A program made the translations under genes and the position numbers. Shown in pieces: positions 6,144 to 13,315 of a stretch of 13,896 nucleotides of DNA. The stretch's first letter is position 1, and each line of letters opens with the position of its first letter. The notes below the pieces were generated by a model. It was given only the letters and a program-made list of their open reading frames with translations, ran no database searches and had not been told where the DNA came from. Source of the DNA: Peptococcaceae bacterium UBA3933 (GTDB lineage: Bacteria; Bacillota; Peptococcia; Peptococcales; BICA1-8); NCBI GenBank assembly GCA_002385805.1, contig DGEF01000032.1:1-13896 (forward strand), in the 5' to 3' direction.

Positions 6144-7214
6144 TTAGATAACAATTAAATCTTTTGGTGAATCAGTTAAATTTTTCAGTCCAGCTTCTTC
6201 TACTACAACCAAATCTTCAATCCTTACTCCTCCCCACCCAGGTAGATATATACCAGGTTCCACAGTAACCACCATATTAGGAACCAATTCCGTATTATCC
6301 CGTGGAGAAAGACTAGGATGTTCATGAACAGCCAGACCAACACCATGCCCCAAGCCATGACCGAAATATTGGCCGTAACCTTTTTCCGCTATATAAGTAC
6401 GACTAAGGGCATCGATTTCCTGACAGCTCATGCCAGCTTTAATATTTTCTAAGGCTAAAATTTGTGCCTCCAAAACCACTTGATAAACTTCCCTTTGTTT
6501 ACGATCAGGTTCGCCGATTACTACAGTTCTGGTCATATCTGAACAATAGCCTTGATAGATGCAACCAAAATCCAGAGTAACAAAATCACCTTTTTCTATG
6601 AGTTTTTCGGAAGCTACCCCATGAGGCAAAGCAGAACGGGCACCAGAGGCAACTATTGTTGAAAAGGAAGTACTACTGGCACCTTGGGAACGCATAAAAA
6701 ATTCTAATTCTAAAGCTATCTCTATCTCCGTAAGTCCAGGCCTTATCTTTCCCAGGATATAATTAAAGGCCTCATCAGCAACCTTGGCTGCTCGGGCAAT
6801 GGTCGCGATTTCTTCTTGATCTTTTATCATTCTAATTTTTTCTACTAAGCCTGCCTCTGGGAAAATTTTGATCTTAGGTATACCTTCGCGTAATTCGCGA
6901 TATTGTTTATATGTAATAAAATCTTCCTCAAAGCCAAGGGTTTCTATAAAAAGCCTCTCTAAGATGTTTTTTATGGTTTCCACTAAAGAACCATCATAAC
7001 GGATAACCTGAAAATCTGGTGCTTCTATTTTAGCTTGGTCTATATATCTAAAATCGGTTAATAAAAAATTTTGATTTTTAGTAATTAATAATACTCCGGA
7101 ACTTCCGGTAAAACCACTTAGATACCTGCGGTTTTCCGGTGCCATAACTAAAAATGCATCCAAACCTAGTTGAGTAATTTTTTTTCTCAGCTTTTCTATT
7201 CTTACCTTAAACAT
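6144..7214 (-). CDS. Xaa-Pro aminopeptidase / M24 family metallopeptidase (YqhT type)
   Basis: Cytoplasmic dinuclear-metal peptidase that removes N-terminal residues preceding proline, or cleaves Xaa-Pro dipeptides. Residues 1 to about 125 form the creatinase-like N-terminal domain (RRYLSGFTGSSG, 29-40). The pita-bread catalytic domain follows with all five metal ligands: D215 (LDFG), D226 (SDMTRT), H290 (GHGVGL), E319 (VEPGIY) and E333 (RIEDL). Their spacing (11, 64, 29, 14) equals that of archaeal prolidase. The 356-aa length is standard for YqhT/PepQ-like proteins. ATG at 7214 has AGGAG seven bases upstream. It is followed closely by efp, so the two are likely co-transcribed. Choosing between aminopeptidase P and prolidase activity needs biochemistry. 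Confidence 0.95.
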   Translation of the reverse strand: MFKVRIEKLRKKITQLGLDAFLVMAPENRRYLSGFTGSSGVLLITKNQNFLLTDFRYIDQAKIEAPDFQVIRYDGSLVETIKNILERLFIETLGFEEDFITYKQYRELREGIPKIKIFPEAGLVEKIRMIKDQEEIATIARAAKVADEAFNYILGKIRPGLTEIEIALELEFFMRSQGASSTSFSTIVASGARSALPHGVASEKLIEKGDFVTLDFGCIYQGYCSDMTRTVVIGEPDRKQREVYQVVLEAQILALENIKAGMSCQEIDALSRTYIAEKGYGQYFGHGLGHGVGLAVHEHPSLSPRDNTELVPNMVVTVEPGIYLPGWGGVRIEDLVVVEEAGLKNLTDSPKDLIVI

Positions 7215-7337
7215 TACTTTCTCCTAATCCTTTATCCTGTTCTTTTAGTAATAACCTTAATATTCCTTCTTAACCAATAAATTTCGTTTTTGTCTTACAG
7301 AGAAATATTATCATAATCCGGACAATTTGAATAGTCT
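7215..7337 (-). promoter_or_regulatory. Intergenic gap, possible promoter region for the M24 peptidase-efp operon
   Basis: This 123-nt AT-rich gap separates tldE from the M24 peptidase gene and is the widest break between the pilus/tld genes and the efp cluster. A TATGAT -10-like hexamer lies on the minus strand at 7315-7310, but I find no convincing -35 box at 16-18 nt. No terminator hairpin was seen, so read-through from tldE is also possible. Confidence 0.22.
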
Positions 7338-8684
7338 TTAACTACCACTTATGCTAATATTATTAATTCTCAAAGTAGGTGAACCTTTACTGACGAAAAA
7401 GGTAAGGTCATTGGCAACCCGATCTATATTCAGGAGAAATTCTTTTAGATTACCGGCTATAGCCACGCCACGTACAGGATATGTAAATTCTCCATTTTCT
7501 ATCCAAATACCACTGGCCCCGAGGGAAAAATCACCGGAAATTGGGTTAGCAGTATGCATACCCATAACATCGGTTACATAGAGGCCCCTATCCACCTCTT
7601 TAATTAAATCTTCTGGGGAAATATCACCATTGGCCAAATAGAAGTTTGTCGAACCTACCTCCGGTGTTGAACGATAGGAACCACGCACCCCGTTACCGGT
7701 TGATTTTACCCCATCTTTTTTGGCCGTATAAGTATTATGCAGATAACCTTGGAGTACCCCGTCTTTAATCAATACGGTTTCACCGGTAGGCACTCCTTCC
7801 CCGTCAAAAGGTGCAGAAGAAACCCGCCCCGGCATACGCCCGTCATCAATAATAGTAACAAGGGTACTGGCAACCTTTTCATTAATTTTATTAGCCAAAA
7901 AGGATTTACCTTTGTGTACGGCTTCTGCAGATAAAGTGGGGGAAATAATACTTAAAAAACTAGTTGCAATATAAGGTTCCAAGACTATAGGTGCTTTTTG
8001 AGATTTAACAGTCTTGGCCCCTAAAAGCCTTACTGCTCTTTTTGCTGCTTCCTGACCGATTTTCTCCGGGTTTAAATCCTTATATTTTACTTCATACTGC
8101 ATCCCAAACCCTGTTTGACTATCTCCGTCCTGCTCACCGACAACTAAAGAATAACCGCCACAATACGCCCCATGATAATAAGCCTCTAATCCCTGGGAAT
8201 TTACTATACATATTTCGTACTGGGAATCATCGTACCCCGCTCTTTCCGTTATTTTAATCCTTGAGTCGTAATTTTTTGCCTTAAGTTCAATTTCTTTTGC
8301 CAGACGAATTTTTTCATCAACGGAAATATCGCTTATCTGAGGATCATATAGGTCTAATTCCGGATAAGCAGAGTATTTCTCTGCAATAGTTAAAAACTCA
8401 TCTTCCTCTGTATAACGGCAATTAGCCAAAGCCTGGTTAATCGCCTTTTCTATAGCTAAAGCATCTAAATCGGAAGTAAAAGCAAAACCCAGACGGTTAT
8501 TCCGAAAAACTCTAATGCCTAAACCCCTATCTTCCGCTAATTTCATTGTCTCAACCTTTTGATTAGCAACTTGGATACTCAGTTGTCGGGAATTTAAAAG
8601 AAAAGCTTCCGCCATTTCTGCACCTAATTTTTGGGCTTTTGCCACTACTTCTAACCCTAATCTTCTAAAATCTTTATCGGCCAT
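7338..8684 (-). CDS. tldE: TldE/PmbA family protein, non-metal subunit of TldD/TldE protease
   Basis: Member of the PmbA/TldE half of the TldD/TldE family (448 aa, normal length). In the characterised complexes TldE partners with the zinc subunit TldD to degrade unfolded peptides, and in some bacteria to mature peptide antibiotics. Here the N-terminal domain (AEAFLLNSRQLSIQVANQKVE) and the ligand-binding part match the family. There is no HExxxH motif at the place where TldD has it, which assigns this copy to TldE. The segments STGNGVRGSYRST, NPISGDFSLGASGIWIENGE and PVRGVAIAGNLKEFL are typical. ATG at 8684 has GGAGG eight bases upstream. It is separated from tldD by a DNA glycosylase gene instead of lying next to it. 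Confidence 0.93.
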   Translation of the reverse strand: MADKDFRRLGLEVVAKAQKLGAEMAEAFLLNSRQLSIQVANQKVETMKLAEDRGLGIRVFRNNRLGFAFTSDLDALAIEKAINQALANCRYTEEDEFLTIAEKYSAYPELDLYDPQISDISVDEKIRLAKEIELKAKNYDSRIKITERAGYDDSQYEICIVNSQGLEAYYHGAYCGGYSLVVGEQDGDSQTGFGMQYEVKYKDLNPEKIGQEAAKRAVRLLGAKTVKSQKAPIVLEPYIATSFLSIISPTLSAEAVHKGKSFLANKINEKVASTLVTIIDDGRMPGRVSSAPFDGEGVPTGETVLIKDGVLQGYLHNTYTAKKDGVKSTGNGVRGSYRSTPEVGSTNFYLANGDISPEDLIKEVDRGLYVTDVMGMHTANPISGDFSLGASGIWIENGEFTYPVRGVAIAGNLKEFLLNIDRVANDLTFFVSKGSPTLRINNISISGS

Positions 8685-8734
8685 TTTTTTCGCCTCCGCT
8701 TAACAACTATAATGAAATTTATTTCTTAAATTTA

Positions 8735-9427
8735 TTATTTAATTATCCTCTGTTCTTTATGACCATTGATAAGCTTAGTACATTTGCCCAAGCTTTCCAA
8801 AGGGCATTCGGAACAACACGGTTTATTTTGACAGATGTGATGTCCTAAAGCTACAATTTGAGCATGATAATCATTAAATAAAGCCACATCAGAAGGTAAA
8901 TGTTTCATAAAAAACCCACGCATTTCCTCATAAGAAACCTGAATAGGAAAAATACCTAAACGGTGAAAAATCCTTTTAGTATAGGCATCAACCACAAAAG
9001 TTGCTTTTCCGCCGGCATAAAGAAGTATTGAATCGGCAGTCTCCGGTCCAATCCCCCAAATAGCCAATAATTCTTCCCGCAACTCCTCTAAAGGCTTATC
9101 AAAAAACCTCTCTAAATCTCCGCCATATTTATCCATTAAATAACCGGCTAAAGCTTTAAGTTTTTTGGCTTTCATATTGTAATAACGAGTAGGTCGAATT
9201 AACTGGGCTATTTCTGCTTCAGGTGCCCTATATATTGCTTCTAACTCTAATAATCCGGTTTCTTTGAGATTATTAATTGCCTTCTCAACATTACTCCAGG
9301 AAACATTTTGAGTCAAAATGGCTCCCACCATTATTTCCCATGTTGTCTCCCCGGGCCACCAATTACGATGACCAAAATATTCTAATAATCTCTTATATAT
9401 TTCTAAAAGTGTCTCCTGATTTGACAT
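8735..9427 (-). CDS. Endonuclease III-superfamily DNA glycosylase, MagIII-like
   Basis: A 230-aa helix-hairpin-helix base-excision glycosylase. The HhH is LAIWGIGPETADSILLYAGG (121-140), followed by the catalytic Asp in VVDAYTKR (D147). The lysine that makes E. coli Nth bifunctional is replaced by Glu129, so a monofunctional glycosylase is expected. RNWWPGETTWE near the start (W23, W24, P25) resembles the aromatic base-binding pocket of Helicobacter pylori MagIII, a 3-methyladenine glycosylase. Other shared segments are GAILTQNVSW and IRPTRYYNMKAKKLK. Unlike H. pylori MagIII, it has a C-terminal cysteine cluster (C199, C205, C208, C216, plus C204) suggesting a 4Fe-4S cluster, with spacing X5-X2-X7 instead of the X6-X2-X5 of Nth. 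ATG at 9427 has GGAGAG upstream. Substrate is inferred only. Confidence 0.88.
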   Translation of the reverse strand: MSNQETLLEIYKRLLEYFGHRNWWPGETTWEIMVGAILTQNVSWSNVEKAINNLKETGLLELEAIYRAPEAEIAQLIRPTRYYNMKAKKLKALAGYLMDKYGGDLERFFDKPLEELREELLAIWGIGPETADSILLYAGGKATFVVDAYTKRIFHRLGIFPIQVSYEEMRGFFMKHLPSDVALFNDYHAQIVALGHHICQNKPCCSECPLESLGKCTKLINGHKEQRIIK

Positions 9428-9456
9428 AATTATCTCTCCACTGCCAATTGAAATTT

Positions 9457-9486
9457 AAGGTTAAGGTTGAGGTTGAGATTCAGGTT
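9457..9486 (+). repeat. Five tandem AAGGTT-type hexamers
   Basis: In exact 6-base register: AAGGTT, AAGGTT, GAGGTT, GAGATT, CAGGTT. The array lies in the 68-nt gap between tldD and the glycosylase gene, upstream of the glycosylase SD. It belongs to the same family as the arrays at 1441-1458 and, inverted, 1508-1531. No hairpin partner of opposite orientation is present at this copy. Confidence 0.8.
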
Positions 9487-9495
9487 GAAAAATTA

Positions 9496-10932
9496 TCATA
9501 TTCTTTTTATTTTAAAATCGCGAACTATCTTTTTATCTCCTACCCCGCCTGTACCTCCTACAATCAGTTCTTTTATCTTCAGAGTAGGTTGAGCATCACT
9601 AACAGGGACCCCCTGTCCTTCTTTACCACAAATACCGATTGCGTACCCTAAATCATTCCCTACCATTTCCACCATTTGCAGGGTCTGGGGACCGTTACCG
9701 GTTAAAGTTGCCCCTTTAACTGCACTGGTAACCTCTCCGTCCTCAATTAAATACCCTTCCGCAACATCGAAGACATAATCTCCATTAGTTGTATTAACCT
9801 GACCCCCGCCCATTTTCTTTACCAAAAGACCCTTTTTAGTTGATTTTATAATCTCTTCCGGGTTATCTTTACCTTTAGCAATATAAGTGTTTGTCATCCG
9901 GGGGATAGGCCGCTCTTGATAGGATTCCCGCCGACCGTTACCGGTTGATTTTTTTCCTTCTTTAAGTGCCGTTAATTTATCATACATGTATTCTTCAAGT
10001 ATACCGTTTTTTATTAATACTGTTTTTTGACCTATGGTACCTTCATCATCATAGCGAAATGAACCGTACTTATAAGGAATAGTAGCATCATCAATTACGG
10101 TAACTAACTCACTTGCCACTTTTTGACCTTTTTTGCCGGCATAAACGGATAAACCTTTTTGGGCTAAATCCGCTTCTAAACCATGGCCACAGGCTTCGTG
10201 AACCATAGTACCACCGGCTTCGCTGGCTAACACTACAGGCATTTTTCCGCTAGGAGAAGGCTGAGCCTCCAACATCAAAAGTGCCCTTTTCGCTGCTTCT
10301 AGACCTAATTGGGAAGGTTCTCTCTCCTTGAATAGCTCAAACCCCCTTGTTCCCCCTAAAGAAGTATAACCGGTTTGAATATTGTTGCCGTCACTGGCAA
10401 TAGCATTACAAACAAAACGGGTTCTGATTCGTTCGTCTTCTACAAATACTCCCTCACTATTAGCAATAGTAACTTTTTGGCGAACATCTCCATAACCCAC
10501 TGAGACCTGTTTTATCTTTTCATCTACAGAACGGGCTGCTTGGTCACATTCTTTAACTTTGGCTACTTTATCCTCTATTTTCACCTTATCCGGTCTTAGT
10601 TCAATATCAAAATCTATCAGAGGTTTAGGTGTAGTAAAATCAAGATTAATATCTTTCTTTGCTCCCTGAACTGCTTTACTGACCAGATTTGCCACTTCTT
10701 TTAAACTTTCTTCGGTAACAATATTGGTAAAAGCATAGGCAGTACTTTCACCGGAGATTACCCTTATCCCTGCACCTAAATCTATTCCGGAATTAATTCT
10801 TTCCACTTTAGAAGATTCACAGCTAATAGAAGTACTCTCACGCTCTTCAATATAGATCTCTGCTAAATCACCACCTTGAGCTAAAGCTATTTCCAGAATT
10901 TCTTTTAATTTTTCTCTTTCCACTTCCAACAC
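9496..10932 (-). CDS. tldD: TldD family zinc metalloprotease subunit
   Basis: Catalytic subunit of the TldD/TldE protease (478 aa, normal length). The zinc motif HEACGH lies at 245-250 (H245, E246, H250). A C-terminal cysteine in ICGKEGQGVPVSDAQPTLKI (C435) matches the third zinc ligand of E. coli TldD. Family segments STGNGRRESY, RMTNTYIAKG and VKGATLTGNGPQTL are present. The annotated start is GTG at 10932, which has little upstream SD. GTG at 10923 (codon 4) is a good alternative because GAGGTG lies six bases before it. The gene begins 38 nt after pilO with no terminator between, so it may be read from the pilus operon. Its partner tldE is two genes downstream. Confidence 0.96.
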   Translation of the reverse strand: MLEVEREKLKEILEIALAQGGDLAEIYIEERESTSISCESSKVERINSGIDLGAGIRVISGESTAYAFTNIVTEESLKEVANLVSKAVQGAKKDINLDFTTPKPLIDFDIELRPDKVKIEDKVAKVKECDQAARSVDEKIKQVSVGYGDVRQKVTIANSEGVFVEDERIRTRFVCNAIASDGNNIQTGYTSLGGTRGFELFKEREPSQLGLEAAKRALLMLEAQPSPSGKMPVVLASEAGGTMVHEACGHGLEADLAQKGLSVYAGKKGQKVASELVTVIDDATIPYKYGSFRYDDEGTIGQKTVLIKNGILEEYMYDKLTALKEGKKSTGNGRRESYQERPIPRMTNTYIAKGKDNPEEIIKSTKKGLLVKKMGGGQVNTTNGDYVFDVAEGYLIEDGEVTSAVKGATLTGNGPQTLQMVEMVGNDLGYAIGICGKEGQGVPVSDAQPTLKIKELIVGGTGGVGDKKIVRDFKIKRI

Positions 10933-10970
10933 CTCATAATCTTTTTAAAATCTTTCTCTTAGTTTTACAC

Positions 10971-11528
10971 CTATTTTTCCTTTCCTATACCATCCTTAGT
11001 TTCAAAGGTATGCAGTGAAACTAAAAAAATAATGCTTTCTTCCGGTTCAATCTGAGCTTTTTTATTATTTATTAATAATTTTTCCACCTTTAACTTCTCC
11101 AAACTAATAGGACGCTGTGATTTTTCTAATAATTTTAACCACTCTAGGAATTTATAATAATCGCCCTGTAAAACTAACCGGTAAACTTTCTGACCTAAGC
11201 CTTGAAAATTTTTTTCTTCCCCTTGTTGAAAAGCAATAATATCTAACTGTGTTTCCCGGGCGTATTGATTTAGCTCTATGAGCAGTGGGGAGGAAATAAA
11301 GTCCCAGGAATGAAAATTCTGCTCTGAAATTGAAGGGTTTTGACTTTCCTTTTTTTCTTCCATTAAACTTAACTGTTCTCTTAAAATTTCTATTTCCCCT
11401 TTTACTCCTTTGAGATAAGCAACTTCTTCAGCTATAAAAAAATTATAAATAGCTAAAAAAACCACGAAAATCAATAAATAAAGAATTGATTTACGAATCT
11501 TTAATTTCTTCACCGGAAGGTCAATCAC
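10971..11528 (-). CDS. pilO: PilO-like type IV pilus assembly protein
   Basis: Bitopic inner-membrane protein of the pilus alignment subcomplex. It pairs with PilN and helps link the cytoplasmic PilM to the pilus machine. The 185-aa sequence has a basic N-terminus (PVKKLKIRK), one membrane helix (ILYLLIFVVFLAIYNFFIA, about 15-33), a coiled-coil stretch (GEIEILREQLSLMEEKKE) and a ferredoxin-like C-terminal domain. That domain includes the family-typical YRLVLQGDYYKFLEWLKLLE and RPISLEKLKVEKL. It starts at GTG (11528), overlapping the pilN stop as GTGA, with AAGGTG seven bases upstream, so it is translationally coupled. Overall identity is clear from order and architecture, although PilO proteins are poorly conserved in sequence. 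No pilP or pilQ follows. Confidence 0.88.
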   Translation of the reverse strand: MIDLPVKKLKIRKSILYLLIFVVFLAIYNFFIAEEVAYLKGVKGEIEILREQLSLMEEKKESQNPSISEQNFHSWDFISSPLLIELNQYARETQLDIIAFQQGEEKNFQGLGQKVYRLVLQGDYYKFLEWLKLLEKSQRPISLEKLKVEKLLINNKKAQIEPEESIIFLVSLHTFETKDGIGKEK

Positions 11529-12139
11529 AATTCATCACCTTCAAAAAAAGGCAATTGCCATTTTTCTTTTAATTGAGCCGTCAGTAAAAAGCTAACCTTC
11601 TCTCCTAAAACAATTTCTTTCCTGTCCTCAAAAATTTTTAACAAATCTATATCTTCATCATCAGTTACTAAACCCTGAAGTATACCGATTTTTTCCGTGA
11701 ACTTAACTTCTATATTATCAATTCCGGACAACTTATTAATTTCTTGCAAAAAATTTCCCACCATTACTAAATCATTAGCCTCGCCTCTGATAATAAGCTT
11801 TTCTTGTTCACTATTAATTTCCGTAATCCAGAGCCTATCGTCCATTTTTAGGGCAATATCCCCAAAGAGAGAAGACCACAACTGCAGATTTACCACTGTT
11901 TTTTCCTGTAAATCTGCTAGCCTTTTTGATGTGTTTACAGTTTGAGTTGAACCTAAATCCAATAACTTTGCCCTTAGACCGGCTAAATCCTTTTCTAAAC
12001 CGGTGCGATAAAAATAATACCCTATTCCTCCAAACAACAACAATATCATTACAATACAACATAGAAGTATTGTTTTTAACTGATTCTTTTTAATTAAAGG
12101 CTCAGGTCGGTACTTGGGAGGCAATAAATTTATCCCCAT
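11525..12139 (-). CDS. pilN: PilN-like type IV pilus assembly protein
   Basis: Bitopic membrane protein of 204 aa. The N-terminal cytoplasmic peptide GINLLPPKYRPE (2-13) contains the INLLP motif that in other species docks into a groove of PilM. A membrane helix follows (TILLCCIVMILLLFGGIGYYF, roughly 23-43), then a coiled coil and a PilN-type domain with the segments RLWITEINSEQEKLIIRGEA and VGNFLQEINKLSGIDNIEV. ATG at 12139 shares one base with the pilM stop (TAATG), and GGAGGTGG lies about five bases upstream. It lies in the order pilM-pilN-pilO, the standard arrangement. Confidence 0.93.
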   Translation of the reverse strand: MGINLLPPKYRPEPLIKKNQLKTILLCCIVMILLLFGGIGYYFYRTGLEKDLAGLRAKLLDLGSTQTVNTSKRLADLQEKTVVNLQLWSSLFGDIALKMDDRLWITEINSEQEKLIIRGEANDLVMVGNFLQEINKLSGIDNIEVKFTEKIGILQGLVTDDEDIDLLKIFEDRKEIVLGEKVSFLLTAQLKEKWQLPFFEGDEL

Positions 12140-13002
12140 TATCCCACCTCCCGTAACAAAAGACCTAAAGTAAATAGAAAAGAAGAATCAATATTTTGAA
12201 GTTGGGATGAAAATTGAAATTTTTCCAAAGGCAGTTGGGCCCTTTGCACCGAAACATCTAATTTATCTTTAAATAAATTTAATGTTGAATCATCTACTTT
12301 TCCTGTTAAATAGATGTTTTGGCGGCCAGGTATCTGAAACTGCCCTTTTAAATATCTACTTACCCTCATGTATTCTGTAATAACCTTATTTACTATTTCT
12401 TTATTTTCCACATTATAAATAAACAAGAGGCTTTCTTTATATAAAAAAGATAAAACGGCTCTTTCTTTATCTAAATAAATAAAACAAGAGCCATTTCTTT
12501 CCGGTTTCTTTACCGAATATAAATAAAAATACCGTAAGATGCTCCCCTCCACATCCACCACAGAAGGCTTCAAACCAACCTTAGCCAAAAGATCACAATA
12601 ATTTTCCAGATAGCTGCGTCGAGCTGCTATAATAAATAAGGGGATTTCTTTGCCATCTTTTATCTGAATTTGATTAATAATTTCATAATCAAAAATAATC
12701 TCCTCTGGGGATAACGGAAGATATTTGGTAACTTCCCACTGGAGGGCCTGTTTTATTTCCTCTTCCGGAACCGGCGGTAAGAATATAACCCTTGAAAATA
12801 TTTGATTTCCACCTACAGCCAAATAAACCGGTAATCTTTTAATGCCCTTTTCCCGTACAAACTGGAAAAGTTTCTCTTCATCTAAAGGAAGTTCTTGCAA
12901 ACATTCTACTTTCACTAAACTGTCTTGATAATTAACTACACATAAAAAAATTTTACCATCTTTTATATGTACAGCTACCTTTCTGTTTGTCTTCAAAAAC
13001 AA
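12139..13002 (-). CDS. pilM: PilM-like type IV pilus assembly ATPase-fold protein, short and degenerate
   Basis: Cytoplasmic actin-like protein of the PilMNO subcomplex. Family-typical segments are FLPPVPEEEIKQALQWEV (74-91), KYLPLSPEEIIFDYEII (93-109) and KPSVVDVEGSILRYFYLY (145-162). It is 287 aa, shorter than typical PilM (about 350 aa). The usual glycine- and serine-rich phosphate loop near the N-terminus is replaced by KVAVHIKDGKIF. The late GGG-type adenosine motif appears only as NIYLTGKVDDST. ATP binding may therefore be lost, which is an inference from visible motifs. TTG at 13002 is the start, with AGGAG five bases upstream; TTG at codon 3 is also possible. It overlaps pilN by one base and starts 2 nt after the preceding ComFB gene. 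Confidence 0.88.
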   Translation of the reverse strand: MFLKTNRKVAVHIKDGKIFLCVVNYQDSLVKVECLQELPLDEEKLFQFVREKGIKRLPVYLAVGGNQIFSRVIFLPPVPEEEIKQALQWEVTKYLPLSPEEIIFDYEIINQIQIKDGKEIPLFIIAARRSYLENYCDLLAKVGLKPSVVDVEGSILRYFYLYSVKKPERNGSCFIYLDKERAVLSFLYKESLLFIYNVENKEIVNKVITEYMRVSRYLKGQFQIPGRQNIYLTGKVDDSTLNLFKDKLDVSVQRAQLPLEKFQFSSQLQNIDSSFLFTLGLLLREVG

Positions 13003-13004
13003 AC

Positions 13005-13307
13005 TTACTCCTCTCCCTTAGAACCTAAATCATAACCTAAATCATGACGAGGATAACGATTCACAATTTCAATGGCTTTATTTATTTCAACCAGTACATC
13101 TGTAGAGATTTGACAGTTTAAAAAACTTGCTTTAGCAAAAGCCTGCCCTTTTTCCGTAACCACGTAACGAGGCTTTAGATTATTTAAAGCAATAGCCATA
13201 ATATCAGCTCGGCAACGGTCACAGCAACAGAAATCTTTCCTTTTCATAGTTAATCCTTTAAAAACCTCTTCAACCATTAACTCCGTTAAATTAATTGGCT
13301 TGTTCAT
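13005..13307 (-). CDS. ComFB family protein (late competence development / cyclic-dinucleotide receptor type)
   Basis: Small cysteine-motif protein of about 100 aa. The motif FCCCDRCRADIMAIALNNLK (C27-C29, C32, D34) followed by PRYVVTEKG is the ComFB signature. The upstream ELMVEEVFKGL helix also fits. ComFB in B. subtilis is in the comF operon and has no settled role; cyanobacterial family members have been reported to bind cyclic di-GMP. I take ATG at 13307, which leaves a 10-nt gap to the preceding gene and has AAGGAGG upstream, though with long spacing (about 12 nt). A TTG at 13376 is in frame but would overlap the preceding gene by 61 nt and lacks an SD. The stop lies directly before pilM, so the products are probably made together. 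Confidence 0.85.
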   Translation of the reverse strand: MNKPINLTELMVEEVFKGLTMKRKDFCCCDRCRADIMAIALNNLKPRYVVTEKGQAFAKASFLNCQISTDVLVEINKAIEIVNRYPRHDLGYDLGSKGEE

Positions 13308-13315
13308 AGATTTAG

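Noticed and set aside
8715..8733. Hairpin AAATTTA-TTTCT-TAAATTT between the glycosylase gene and tldE
   Set aside because: The stem is pure A/T, only 7 bp and has no proper T tract; it is expected by chance in AT-rich spacers and is not a credible terminator.
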